Origin: Halococcus sediminicola
GTDB taxonomy: Archaea; Halobacteriota; Halobacteria; Halobacteriales; Halococcaceae
Assembly: GCF_000755245.1 (NCBI RefSeq)
Contig: NZ_BBMP01000026.1
Location: 248,001 to 312,000, forward strand
Direction: 5' to 3'
Length of the DNA stretch: 64,000 nucleotides
A program made the translations under genes and the position numbers. The notes beneath the pieces were generated by a model, which saw nothing but the letters and a program-made list of their open reading frames with translations, was not told the origin of the DNA and made no database searches. This document shows, in pieces, positions 8,783 through 16,964 of the stretch; the stretch's first letter is position 1, and each line of letters begins with the position of its first letter.

Positions 8783-8796
8783 TTAGGGCGGCCTAA
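8783..8796. promoter_or_regulatory. DtxR/Idr-type operator upstream of the GT75-like gene
   Basis: TTAGG-GCGG-CCTAA, perfect 5-bp arms, 18 nt before the minus-strand ATG at 8765 and overlapping its TATA region. The plus-strand reductase gene starts 137 nt away, too far for this to be its core promoter. Confidence 0.78.
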
Positions 8797-8899
8797 AGAA
8801 TCTGTCGCTGTCGGGCGCGGACGCCAGTACCGTTCGATGGTATCTGATGGGGTCGATGTACTCGATACCGACGGCGGGCGGCCGGGCGTGGCACAGATT

Positions 8900-8916
8900 T
8901 ACGTAGCTACACGTAG
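8900..8916. promoter_or_regulatory. Overlapping short palindromes before the FabG-like gene
   Basis: TACGTA (8900-8905) is followed by CTAC-AC-GTAG (8907-8916), and ACGTAG also occurs as a direct repeat (8901, 8911). The block ends 17 nt before the ATG of the reductase gene, where a regulator would touch the promoter. No known motif is claimed. Confidence 0.35.
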
Positions 8917-8933
8917 AGGTTCGCAGTGGATAC

Positions 8934-9677
8934 ATGACGCTCGACACACAGACCTGCGTGGTCACCGGCGCGTCGCGGGGCATCGGGCGCGGCATCGCCG
9001 AGGAGTTCGGCGAGTGCGGCGCGGACGTCGTGGTGAACTACCGCTCCTCGGAAGCGGCCGCCCACGATGTCGTCGATGCGATCGAGGACGCCGGCGGGCG
9101 AGCGATTCCCGTACAGGCCGACGTCGCCGACTACGACGCGGTCCAGGCGATGGCCGAGGAGGTCAGAGACGTGTTCGGTCCCATCGACGTGCTCGTGAAC
9201 AACGCCGGTCTCACCATCGACCGCACGTTCAAGAACATGAGCCACGAGGACTGGCAGCGCGTCATGGACGTGAATCTGGGCGGGGTCTACAACTGTACGC
9301 ACTCGTTTTTCGACGACATCGTCGAGGCCGAGTGTGGCCGTCTCATCAACATTTCGAGCGTCGTCGGCCAGCAGGGCAACTACGGACAGTCGAACTACGC
9401 CACCACGAAAAGCGGTCTCTTCGGATTCACCCGCACCATCGCGCTCGAACTCGCCAGAACCGGCTCGACCGCCAACTGCGTCGCACCGGGATTCGTTCAG
9501 ACGGATATGCTCGACGACGTCTCCGACCACGTTCAAGAGCAGATCCTGGAACGCATCCCCCTCGAACGGTTCGCCGAGGTCGACGACATCACCGGCATCG
9601 TCCGTTTCGTCGCGGGTCCCGAATCGAGCTACATGACCGGCCAGATACTCGCGGTCAACGGCGGCATGGAGTGGTAG
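8934..9677 (+). CDS. 3-oxoacyl-(ACP/CoA) reductase, FabG/PhaB-like SDR
   Basis: A 247-residue classical short-chain dehydrogenase. It has the dinucleotide-binding GASRGIGRG near residue 12, NNAG near 90, the catalytic Ser (ISSVVG), Tyr and Lys (YATTKSG) in normal spacing, and a C-terminal GQILAVNGG. It reduces a 3-ketoacyl thioester with NAD(P)H. Acyl-CoA carboxylase and beta-ketothiolase genes follow on the same strand, so a role as 3-ketoacyl-CoA reductase in acyl-CoA or polyhydroxyalkanoate-type metabolism is likelier than fatty-acid synthesis, which haloarchaea largely lack. No PHA synthase is visible here. Confidence 0.88.
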   Translation: MTLDTQTCVVTGASRGIGRGIAEEFGECGADVVVNYRSSEAAAHDVVDAIEDAGGRAIPVQADVADYDAVQAMAEEVRDVFGPIDVLVNNAGLTIDRTFKNMSHEDWQRVMDVNLGGVYNCTHSFFDDIVEAECGRLINISSVVGQQGNYGQSNYATTKSGLFGFTRTIALELARTGSTANCVAPGFVQTDMLDDVSDHVQEQILERIPLERFAEVDDITGIVRFVAGPESSYMTGQILAVNGGMEW

Positions 9678-9678
9678 C

Positions 9679-11265
9679 GTGGCCGCCGAGGACGACGCCG
9701 ACGCCGGCGAGAGTCCCACAGGGGAGGAGTCGCCCGTCGAGGAACTTCGGCGGCGGCGCGCCGAGGTCGAACTTGGTGGCGGCGAAGACCGCATCGCGGC
9801 CCAGCACGACCGCGGGAAACTGACCGCCCGCGAGCGCATCGACTACCTGCTCGACGAGGGAAGTTTCGAGGAGTTCGACCGGTTCGTCGAACACCAGTCG
9901 ACGAACTTCGACATGGACGAAAAGAAATACGCCGGCGACGGCGTGGTCACGGGCTACGGCGACGTCGATGGCCGCACGGTGTTCGTCTTCGCCCACGATT
10001 TCACAGTATTAGGCGGGTCGGTCGGCGAGGCGGTCGCCGACAAGATCTGCAAAGTGATGGACAAGGCCATCGAAAACGGCGTGCCCATCGTCGGACTCAA
10101 CGATTCTGCCGGCGCACGCATCCAGGAGGGCATCGCCTCGCTCGCGGGCTTTGCCAAGATATTCCGACGGAACACGAAGGCGAGCGGTCTCGTGCCCCAG
10201 ATCTCGGCGGTCATGGGTCCTTGCGCGGGCGGGGCGACCTACTCGCCGGCGCTGACCGACTTCACGCTCATGGTCGAGGACACTTCCCACATGATGATCA
10301 CCGGCCCGAACGTCATCGAGACGGTCACCGGCGAACGGATCACGATGGAGGAACTCGGCGGGGCGACCACGCACGCGAGCGAGAGCGGCGTCGCGCACAT
10401 GACCGCCGAGTCCGAAGCGGACGTTCTCGACGACATCAAACGGTTGCTATCCTATCTCCCGCAGAACAACGTCGAGGACCCGCCGCGCGTCGACTCGTGG
10501 GACGACCCCGACCGGCGCTGTGAGGTGGGGTCGATGGTTCCCGACGCGCCGCGCAAACCCTACGACGTGACGAGCGTAATCGGGGGTATCGTCGACGAGG
10601 ACTCCTTCTTCGAGACCCACGGTGGGTTCGCGCGCACGCTCGTGACCGGTCTCGCGCGCATGGACGGCCGGCCCGTCGGTGTGGTCGCCAACCAGCCCTC
10701 GGCCAACGCCGGCACGTTGGACATCGAGGCGAGCCAGAAGGGCGCGCGGTTCGTCCGCTTCTGTGATTCGTTCAACCTTCCAGTATTGACGTTCGTCGAC
10801 GTGCCGGGATTCATGCCCGGCACCGACCAAGAGCACAACGGCATCATCCGCCACGGCGCGAAACTCATCTACGCCTACGCCGAGGCCACGGTTCCCCTTC
10901 TCACCGTAATTCTCCGGAAGGCCTACGGGGGAGCCTACATCGTGATGGGGTCGAAACTGCTCGGGGCGGACACGAACTACGCGTGGCCCGGCGCGGAGAC
11001 CGCGGTGCTGGGTCCGCGCGGTGCGGTGAACGTTCTGTATAGCGACGAGATCGAGAACGCCGACGACCCCGAGGCGACGCGACAGGCGCTGATGGAGGAG
11101 TACCGCGAGGAGTTCGCAAACCCCTACTCGGCGGCCGAGCGCGGCTACGTCGATGACGTCATCGAACCGACTGAGACCCGCCGGCGGCTCGTCCGCGACC
11201 TCGCCGTCCTCGACCGCAAGCGAACGGAGAGTCCGCCGAAAGACCACGGTAACATCCAACTCTGA
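9679..11265 (+). CDS. pccB: Propionyl/acetyl-CoA carboxylase carboxyltransferase (beta) subunit
   Basis: A 528-residue crotonase-fold carboxyltransferase with both halves complete: N-terminal [15 protein letters not shown], central [12 protein letters not shown] and C-terminal [13 protein letters not shown]. It transfers carboxyl from carboxybiotin to acetyl- or propionyl-CoA. The start is a GTG 1 nt after the stop of the reductase gene, preceded by a GGAG ribosome site; it adds an acidic lead-in of about 20 residues. Its TGA overlaps the ATG of pccX. The biotin carboxylase/carrier subunit (PccA) is not in this neighbourhood and must be elsewhere. Confidence 0.93.
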   Translation: MAAEDDADAGESPTGEESPVEELRRRRAEVELGGGEDRIAAQHDRGKLTARERIDYLLDEGSFEEFDRFVEHQSTNFDMDEKKYAGDGVVTGYGDVDGRTVFVFAHDFTVLGGSVGEAVADKICKVMDKAIENGVPIVGLNDSAGARIQEGIASLAGFAKIFRRNTKASGLVPQISAVMGPCAGGATYSPALTDFTLMVEDTSHMMITGPNVIETVTGERITMEELGGATTHASESGVAHMTAESEADVLDDIKRLLSYLPQNNVEDPPRVDSWDDPDRRCEVGSMVPDAPRKPYDVTSVIGGIVDEDSFFETHGGFARTLVTGLARMDGRPVGVVANQPSANAGTLDIEASQKGARFVRFCDSFNLPVLTFVDVPGFMPGTDQEHNGIIRHGAKLIYAYAEATVPLLTVILRKAYGGAYIVMGSKLLGADTNYAWPGAETAVLGPRGAVNVLYSDEIENADDPEATRQALMEEYREEFANPYSAAERGYVDDVIEPTETRRRLVRDLAVLDRKRTESPPKDHGNIQL

Positions 11266-11573
11266 TGGCCTCATCCACATCCTCGACGGCCGAGACGGGT
11301 GAATCGAACACGACCAGCGACCAATCGAACGCGAACGACGTGTTTCCGGAGAACCTCCGTTTGTCGCTACCGGCGAGCGCCGATCGGGACGAGGCCGCGG
11401 CCATCGCCGCCGCCGTCGGGGCCTACCTCCGGGACCGCACGGCCGCCGCGGCGGCGGACGGTCCCGAACACTGCGACCGCTGGACGCTCTGTGGCCGGTT
11501 CGGTGGACGAACGCCGCCCCGCGAAGTTCGCCGTGGCGAGGAGTGGAAGGCGGCGGGACGGGCGCGTCGGTGA
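11265..11573 (+). CDS. pccX: PccX-like small subunit of acyl-CoA carboxylase
   Basis: A 102-residue acidic protein that starts on the last base of the pccB stop codon. After a Ser/Thr/Asn-rich N-terminus it has the motif [12 protein letters not shown] followed by a helix rich in Ala ([14 protein letters not shown]), then [11 protein letters not shown]. In Haloferax mediterranei a small protein of this kind (PccX) next to PccB is required for propionyl-CoA carboxylase activity. Position and motif support the same role; sequence identity was not computed. Confidence 0.8.
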   Translation: MASSTSSTAETGESNTTSDQSNANDVFPENLRLSLPASADRDEAAAIAAAVGAYLRDRTAAAAADGPEHCDRWTLCGRFGGRTPPREVRRGEEWKAAGRARR

Positions 11574-11613
11574 CGCCGAAACAGCCATAACCGCGGCGGG
11601 AGAGGCGGGCGAT

Positions 11614-12771
11614 ATGAGCGAGAACGTGGCGGTCGTCGGCGCGTCGATGACGCAGTTCGGCAAGCGCGAGGCGTGGATCCGGGAGTTGCTCGCCGAAGCC
11701 GGCAAGGCGTGTCTCGACGACACGGGCGTCGAACCTCACGATGTCGAGCATCTCTATGTCTCGAACATGGCATCCGGCGAGTTCGAGGGGATGACTGGCG
11801 TGCCGAACGCGCTCGCCCACGACCTCGACTGTCTGCCGGCCTACACTCAGCGTGTGGACCAGACTTCTTCGAGTGGAGGCGCGGGAATGTACGCGGCATG
11901 GCAGTCGGTCGCCTCTGGCGCGAGCGAGATGACCCTCTTGGTCGGTGGCGAGAAGATGACCCATCGCTCGACGGGTGAAGCCACCGACGTCATTGCTTCG
12001 TTGACTCATCCCGTCGAGTACAAACACGGCGTGACGCTGCCGAGTTTCGCGGGACTGACCGCACGGCGTTATCTCGATCGCTACGATGCACCCCGGGAGA
12101 GTTTGGGCAAAGTCGCCGTGAAAAACCACAAAAACGGCGTCGACAACCCGCACGCCCAGTTTCGAAAGGAGGTCGGCCTCGACACGGTGCTGGAGAGCCC
12201 GATCGTCGCTGACCCACTCAGATTGTACGACTTCTGTCCGATCACCGACGGGAGCGCCGCGCTCATGTTCTGTCCGGAATCGGTCGCACGGGAGTACACC
12301 GACGAGTACGCCCTCATGTCGGGTGTGGGCGGCGCGACCGACACCCACGTGGTCCACGAGCGCGCGGAACCGACGGTGATGGGCGGCGTAGTCGAATCTG
12401 GAACGGAAGCCTACGCCATGAGTGGCTACGGTCCCGAGGACGTCGACGTGGCCGAACTCCACGACATGTTCACGATTCTCGAATTCCTCCAGATGGAGGG
12501 GCTGGAATTCGCCGAGCAGGGCGAAGCCTGGAAAGCGATCGAAGAGGGGACAACCGAACGCGACGGCGAACTGCCGATCAACACGTCCGGAGGACTGAAA
12601 TCGAAGGGGCATCCCCTCGGGGCGAGCGGCGTTGCACAGGGCTACGAGATCTACAAACAACTACTGGGTGAGGCCGGTCCGCGACAGGTCGACGCCGACG
12701 TGGGACTCGCGTGCAACGTGGGTGGCTTTGGTAATTGTGTCATCACCACTATCATGGAGGCGGGCGCATGA
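11614..12771 (+). CDS. Haloarchaeal-type beta-ketothiolase, large (alpha) subunit
   Basis: A 385-residue SCP2-like thiolase. The usual nucleophile cysteine is replaced by serine in QTSSSGGAG (Ser85 aligns with the Cys). The C-terminal GHPLGASG histidine is present, and HDMF replaces the usual NEAF. Ser-His-His thiolases of this kind are described for H. mediterranei PhaA/BktB, which need a small OB-fold partner; such a partner gene follows with a 4-nt ATGA overlap. The start is the ATG giving MSENVAVVGA; the reading frame is open further upstream without homology. Expected reaction: condensation or cleavage of short 3-ketoacyl-CoAs. Confidence 0.88.
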   Translation: MSENVAVVGASMTQFGKREAWIRELLAEAGKACLDDTGVEPHDVEHLYVSNMASGEFEGMTGVPNALAHDLDCLPAYTQRVDQTSSSGGAGMYAAWQSVASGASEMTLLVGGEKMTHRSTGEATDVIASLTHPVEYKHGVTLPSFAGLTARRYLDRYDAPRESLGKVAVKNHKNGVDNPHAQFRKEVGLDTVLESPIVADPLRLYDFCPITDGSAALMFCPESVAREYTDEYALMSGVGGATDTHVVHERAEPTVMGGVVESGTEAYAMSGYGPEDVDVAELHDMFTILEFLQMEGLEFAEQGEAWKAIEEGTTERDGELPINTSGGLKSKGHPLGASGVAQGYEIYKQLLGEAGPRQVDADVGLACNVGGFGNCVITTIMEAGA

Positions 12772-13160
12772 GTCACGAGAACGTTGCTGACGCGGAGCCA
12801 CGGATGGAAGCGGCCCGCTACGCCGACGGCTCGATCACCTACCCTCCCCATCCGCTCGGTTCCGACGGGAGCGAACCTGTCGATGTCGTGGACCTGAGTG
12901 AACACACGGCGACGGTCGTGACGTGGACGACGAGCACCGCACCGCCGCCCGGCGTCCGCGAGCCGAACCACCTCGCCATCGTCGAGTTCGACGTCGATGG
13001 CCAACCGGTGCGCGCGCTCGGCCAACTCACGACGAACGAGGTCGAAATCGGCGACGACGTAGCTCCCGTGTATACCGAAGAACTTCGGGACCCCGACGCC
13101 GGCATCAGAGAACCCGCGAGTCAGGATTGGGACGGCTACCGCTTCGAACCGACCGATTAG
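12768..13160 (+). CDS. DUF35 OB-fold protein, beta-ketothiolase small subunit
   Basis: A 130-residue protein coupled by an ATGA overlap to the thiolase gene. It has the OB-fold features of DUF35 proteins (TVVTWTTSTAPPPGVREPN, IVEFDVDGQPVRALGQL). It contains no cysteine, so the zinc ribbon that often precedes the OB fold in DUF35 proteins is absent. In archaea such proteins bind thiolases and help channel or load acyl-CoA. Its stop overlaps the stop of the convergent gene by 4 nt. Confidence 0.85.
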   Translation: MSHENVADAEPRMEAARYADGSITYPPHPLGSDGSEPVDVVDLSEHTATVVTWTTSTAPPPGVREPNHLAIVEFDVDGQPVRALGQLTTNEVEIGDDVAPVYTEELRDPDAGIREPASQDWDGYRFEPTD

Positions 13161-13660
13161 TGTGCGCCCGCCAGAACCCGTCGGCGCGTGTCGTCTTCTT
13201 CGTCTTGCTCTTCGTCGTCCTCCTCCAGTGCGTCGAGCGCCTCGCCGACGGTGTACGAGCGGTCCTCGTCGGCGTGCGGAAAGACGGCGCTGAGTCGGTC
13301 ACCGTCGTAGACCGCGAGACTCATCATCGGCAGCACGAGCGCGGTGTGTGACTCGCCCGTTATCGACGAGTGGCACTCGCGCGTGCCGAAAAACGGGGCG
13401 AGGCTGACGCCACGCCTGCGTGCCCACTGATCGAACGCCGCGTAGGTGCGGTGAGTGTCGCGTTCGGCGGCTCCCGCGTCGACCGGAATCCGTTTCTCCC
13501 ACGTTCGTACCGTCGTCCCGTCGATTCCCTCGGTTGCTTCGAGCGCGCGCAGTCGCTCCCGGACCGTCGACTGCGAATCGCGTGCGGCCGCCGGAACCGA
13601 CGAGCGCACGAACAGTTCGAGTTGCGCGTTCCTCTCCGGCAGCGAGTTGACCCCCTCCAT
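13157..13660 (-). CDS. Conserved haloarchaeal protein of unknown function
   Basis: A 167-residue soluble protein, start chosen at the ATG giving MEGVNSLPER, which has a TATA box (GGCTATAAAC) about 27 nt upstream and would be leaderless. The N-terminal half is a helical segment resembling a short regulatory domain (QSTVRERLRALEATEGID), the middle has HSSITGESHTALVLPMMSLAVYD, and the tail is strongly acidic (EEDDEEQDEEDD). I recognise the overall pattern from haloarchaeal proteins annotated only as HTH-domain or hypothetical; no function is claimed. Confidence 0.75.
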   Translation of the reverse strand: MEGVNSLPERNAQLELFVRSSVPAAARDSQSTVRERLRALEATEGIDGTTVRTWEKRIPVDAGAAERDTHRTYAAFDQWARRRGVSLAPFFGTRECHSSITGESHTALVLPMMSLAVYDGDRLSAVFPHADEDRSYTVGEALDALEEDDEEQDEEDDTRRRVLAGAH

Positions 13661-13715
13661 CACACACGAAGAGATGTAACCGAGGCTATAAACTCTTGTG
13701 GCCAGCGTCGAACGT

Positions 13716-14321
13716 TTACTCCGCGTCGCCGTCGTCGTTCTCGACCGAATCGCGGATGGAATCGAGTTCGGCGTCGACGTCGATGGCGACGTCCTCCGGC
13801 GATTCCGTCGTCTCGACGCGCTCGATGTCGTTCGAGGAGTCACGGACGGCCGAACCGTCTTCGTGGTGGCTCTCGGCGAGGCGGTCGTCGATCTCGTCCC
13901 GCAGCGCACGGGCCTCGTCGGCGAGCGTGCGCGCCGCCGGGTCCTGCGGTCGCCCGTCGAGCGCGTCCTGCAGATCGACGAGGACGTCGTCGAGGCGGTC
14001 GAGCGCGTCGCGACCGAGGCGCTCGCCGCGCCGCCGTGTCTCGCGCCCGCGTGCGCCGACCTCCTCGCCGGTGCGTGCCAGCCGGAGGGCCGCCCGGAAC
14101 GCTTCGAGCGCGCGGATGGTGGCTTCGAGAACCGCGATCACGGCCGGAATCGTGAACTCGTCGGTGAACGTGAGCAGTTCGCGCGGCGTCGGCGGGCGCG
14201 GCAGCCCCAGCGGTCCGCGCGGCGGCTCGCGCGCGTCGAGTTCGTCGCGCAGCTCCGCCAGCGTCGTCGAGAGATCCTCGGCGAGACGTTCGAGTTCCGG
14301 GTCGCGCGGCGTGTCGCTCAT
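13716..14321 (-). CDS. Haloarchaeal coiled-coil-rich protein of unknown function
   Basis: A 201-residue acidic protein predicted to be mostly helical. A heptad-like N-terminus (ELERLAEDLSTTLAELRDEL) is followed by a conserved block RELLTFTDEFTIPAVIAVLE, a second helical region and a disordered acidic tail. I chose the ATG giving MSDTPRDPE; an upstream ATG would add 17 residues of Arg/Thr-rich, unconvincing sequence. It resembles a haloarchaea-specific DUF family (possibly DUF7547, number uncertain). No catalytic residues or signal peptide are seen. Confidence 0.75.
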   Translation of the reverse strand: MSDTPRDPELERLAEDLSTTLAELRDELDAREPPRGPLGLPRPPTPRELLTFTDEFTIPAVIAVLEATIRALEAFRAALRLARTGEEVGARGRETRRRGERLGRDALDRLDDVLVDLQDALDGRPQDPAARTLADEARALRDEIDDRLAESHHEDGSAVRDSSNDIERVETTESPEDVAIDVDAELDSIRDSVENDDGDAE

Positions 14322-14398
14322 AACGACCTCTCGGGCCGTAGCGTGAAAAGGTCGGTCCGTGGTCGACGCCATTTCAGATGATCGACGCTTAGGGTGTA

Positions 14399-14415
14399 GT
14401 GATAACGCTTATCAC
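14399..14415. promoter_or_regulatory. Perfect palindrome GTGATAA-N3-TTATCAC
   Basis: Perfect 7-bp arms around CGC, in the 151-bp gap between divergent genes (starts at 14321 minus and 14473 plus). The centre is 66 nt before the plus-strand ATG and 86 nt before the minus-strand ATG. It looks like a dimeric regulator site; the regulator is unknown. Confidence 0.45.
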
Positions 14416-14472
14416 AGAGTGGCACCTCGATGCAACTAGCGGTAGACCAAAACGGCCGACCAACCCAAACCA

Positions 14473-14646
14473 ATGAGCACGTCCCCACAGGAGTCGCCCT
14501 CCGACACCTCCGCGAGCGTACCGGCACGCGAAGAACGCCTCGTCGCCTTCGAGCGCGAGGACGGCGCGGTCGTTATCTACGACGAGCGCCAGCACACGGC
14601 GTGGCTGCAATCGAGCGGCGCGACGTCGCTCGCCGACGCCCGATAG
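14473..14646 (+). CDS. Small haloarchaeal protein (DUF7331-like)
   Basis: A 57-residue acidic protein, ATG to TAG. A disordered Ser/Pro-rich start is followed by a small beta motif AVVIYDERQHTAWLQSSGA. The pattern (D-x-AVVIYD plus a W-I/L-QS strand) matches small haloarchaeal proteins I know as DUF7331-like, of unknown function. It is too short for most gene callers but has acidic haloarchaeal composition and sits between two real genes with its own upstream palindrome. Confidence 0.65.
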   Translation: MSTSPQESPSDTSASVPAREERLVAFEREDGAVVIYDERQHTAWLQSSGATSLADAR

Positions 14647-14683
14647 CCACCACAGTTTTGTTCGACTCGTCCCCACGGGCGGC

Positions 14684-15157
14684 ATGCACCGACGGGCAGC
14701 AGCCTTCGCCGAGCGTGCCGACGAAGAACACGACTTCGCCGTCGACGTCCACGAGTTTCCCGCGGGAACCAAGACGGCGAGCGACGCGGCCGCGGCCATC
14801 GGCTGTGACGTCGCCCAGATAGCGAGTTCGCTCGTGTTCGTGGTCCCCGACCCGGTCGTGGTGGTCACGAGCGGGGCCAACCGCGTCAGCGAGGCGAAAC
14901 TCGCTGAGGTATGTGCGGTCGACGAGAGCGCGGTCGGGATGGCCGACGCCGACGTGGTACGTGAGACCGTCGGCTGGTCGATCGGCGGCGTTCCGCCCTT
15001 TTGTCACGATTCATCCCTCCCGGTCTACATGGACGACACTCTCCGGGAGTTCGCGACCGTCTGGGCCGCCGCGGGCACGCCGGAGGCGGTGTTTCCGATT
15101 GCGCCCGAACGCCTCCGGACACTCGCCGACGCACAGCCCGTCGACGTAGCGGAGTAG
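14684..15157 (+). CDS. YbaK/EbsC-type aminoacyl-tRNA deacylase
   Basis: A 157-residue single-domain YbaK protein. The motif KTASDAAAAIGCDVAQIASSLVF, with its substrate-site lysine region, and the GWSIGGVPPF loop are characteristic of this editing family (ProX, YbaK, Cys-tRNA-Pro deacylases). It would hydrolyse mischarged tRNA in the cytoplasm; which aminoacyl-tRNA is uncertain. It converges on the CNNM gene with only 3 nt between stops. Confidence 0.88.
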   Translation: MHRRAAAFAERADEEHDFAVDVHEFPAGTKTASDAAAAIGCDVAQIASSLVFVVPDPVVVVTSGANRVSEAKLAEVCAVDESAVGMADADVVRETVGWSIGGVPPFCHDSSLPVYMDDTLREFATVWAAAGTPEAVFPIAPERLRTLADAQPVDVAE

Positions 15158-15160
15158 AGG

Positions 15161-16258
15161 TCAGTCGAGCGGGTCCTCGATATCGCCGGCGATGGCCTCG
15201 AAGGCGTCGGTCGCGGTCACGAGACCGACAACCCGTTCGTCGGTCGCGTCGGCGACGAGCGCGAGTTCCTGGTGTTCCTCTTGAAACCGGTCGATGAGGT
15301 CGCTGACTGGCACGTCTGACGGAACGGTCAGCGGCGGGGTGGCGAGCGATGCGAGGTCGCGCTCGCCGTTCCGGAGGGCATCGACGTGCGAGAGCACCTC
15401 GGGGGTGTAGACGACGCCGACGAACTCCTCCAGGTCGGTGTTCACGAGCGGGAACCGGGTGTGCTGGCGCTTGGCCATGAGTTCGAGGTTCGCCGCGACC
15501 GGTTCGGCCGTCGAGAGCGCGACGATGCCGCTGCGCTCGACCATCACCTCGTCGATGGCCGTCTCGCCGATGGCGAGGGCGTTGATGACCTCCCGCTCGC
15601 GCTCCTCGGACAGCGACCCCTGCCCCAACACCGTCCCCATCCGACTCCGGAGTTCGCCGCGCGAGGTCGGCGGCGACTCGTCGCCCTCCTCGACCTCCTC
15701 GTCGGCCCACGAGCGAGTGATCTCGACCCCGAACAGCGAGAGCAGCCCCTTGGCCACCCAGTCGGCAAAGCGGATGATCGGCCCGAGCGCCGTCGTCCAC
15801 CAGTACAACACTGGTGCGCCGTAGCGCGCGGCGAGTTTCGTCCGCTCGATGCCGAAGTAGGTGGGGGCCTGCTCGCCGACGATGACGTGGAGGAGGTTGA
15901 CGACGGCGAGCGCGAGCAAGACTGACAGAGCGGTGTGACCGTCCGAACCGCCGCCGAGCAGCCCCGCGAGTCCGGCCGCCCGCACGGCCGGGTCGAGCAG
16001 CGACGCGAGCGCCGGTTCGGCGACGACGCCCAGCCCGACGCTCGAAATCGTGATGCCGAGCTGACAGCCAGAGAGGTAGATTTCGAGCTGTTCGGTCATC
16101 TCCCACGCGCGTTCGAGGCCGCGCTGGCCCCGAAACTCCTCTTCGGGGAACTGGCGGACGCGAGTCATGGCGAACTCGGTCACGACGAAGAAGCCGTTCG
16201 AGAACAACAGCGCGAGACCACCGACGAACTGGGCAACCGTCGCAGCGTCGACCATCAC
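15161..16258 (-). CDS. CNNM/DUF21 membrane protein with CBS domain pair
   Basis: A 365-residue protein. The N-terminal DUF21 region has three to four helices (FSNGFFVVTEFAMTRVR; SGCQLGITISSVGLG), as in CNNM/CorB magnesium or cobalt exporters. Two CBS domains follow (about 225-360, with TRFPLVNTDLEEFVGVVY and LALVADATDERVVGLVT). The C-terminal CorC/HlyC domain of bacterial relatives is missing, since the protein ends right after CBS2. Two adjacent ATGs are possible starts. Likely role: divalent cation transport gated by nucleotide binding. Confidence 0.88.
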   Translation of the reverse strand: MMVDAATVAQFVGGLALLFSNGFFVVTEFAMTRVRQFPEEEFRGQRGLERAWEMTEQLEIYLSGCQLGITISSVGLGVVAEPALASLLDPAVRAAGLAGLLGGGSDGHTALSVLLALAVVNLLHVIVGEQAPTYFGIERTKLAARYGAPVLYWWTTALGPIIRFADWVAKGLLSLFGVEITRSWADEEVEEGDESPPTSRGELRSRMGTVLGQGSLSEEREREVINALAIGETAIDEVMVERSGIVALSTAEPVAANLELMAKRQHTRFPLVNTDLEEFVGVVYTPEVLSHVDALRNGERDLASLATPPLTVPSDVPVSDLIDRFQEEHQELALVADATDERVVGLVTATDAFEAIAGDIEDPLD

Positions 16259-16360
16259 TCCGGATTTCCGGGTCCGTTCCTAAACGCTTCCCATCGAACG
16301 CCGCGGCGCTCGGTCGCCGCGAGCCGAGCGTTTTTCCCCGCCGCCTGTCTCGGCCGATGT

Positions 16361-16960
16361 GTGCACACGACGAAAGCCCTCATCGCCGCGTCTCTCGCCC
16401 TCCTCTGTGTGGCCGGGGTCGGGGCGGTCCCGACAGTTCAGTCCCAGCAGGCACACACCCCCAACGCGACGATGGTCTTCACCGACCAGACCACGAACGG
16501 CACCACCGTCCAGCTCAATTCGGTGAACCTCTCGGAGGGTGGGTTCGTCGCCATCCACGATCGGAACCTCACCGCCGAGAACGACACCGTGGGCAGCGTC
16601 ATCGGCGTCTCGAAGCGGCTCAGTCCCGGGCCGCATCAGGACGTGCAGGTGCGACTCTACGCCATCGATGGCCGCGAGTTCAACCAGTCGCGCCTGCGCA
16701 CGAACGGCTCGCTGACCGCGATGGCCCACTTCGACTCGAACGACAACGGCGAGTTCGACTTCGTGCAGACGAACGGCAGCGTCGACGGCCCGTACGTCGC
16801 GGGCACGGGGACCATCGTCGAGAGCGCCGGGGTCTCCGTCGAGCGCGAGGAGACGGCTTCCGACGGTGGACTCGATATCGGTCTCGTGCCCATCGTCGCC
16901 GCCGGACTGGTGTTGGTCGTCCTGGTGGTGCTCGCGGCCGCCGTGGTCCGTCGTCGATAG
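16361..16960 (+). CDS. Secreted DUF7282-domain protein with C-terminal membrane anchor
   Basis: A 199-residue protein starting at GTG (VHTTKALIA); an overlapping ATG at 16357 is in another frame. A Sec signal peptide (about 1-28) is followed by one haloarchaeal DUF7282 domain (LNSVNLSEGGFVAIHD through FDSNDNGEFDFVQTNG) and a C-terminal helix ending in RRR. Asn-x-Ser/Thr sites are frequent, as in surface glycoproteins. No PGF motif precedes the helix, so it is an ordinary transmembrane anchor. The same domain recurs in the ferritin-like protein at 26.3 kb and the surface protein at 29.3 kb. Function unknown. Confidence 0.82.
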   Translation: MHTTKALIAASLALLCVAGVGAVPTVQSQQAHTPNATMVFTDQTTNGTTVQLNSVNLSEGGFVAIHDRNLTAENDTVGSVIGVSKRLSPGPHQDVQVRLYAIDGREFNQSRLRTNGSLTAMAHFDSNDNGEFDFVQTNGSVDGPYVAGTGTIVESAGVSVEREETASDGGLDIGLVPIVAAGLVLVVLVVLAAAVVRRR

Positions 16961-16964
16961 CTTT

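Noticed and set aside
10447-12660. A 737-codon open frame on the minus strand across pccB, pccX and the thiolase gene
   Set aside because: It is an antisense shadow: Arg/His-rich composition with no domain, while the plus strand carries recognised enzymes with correct motifs.
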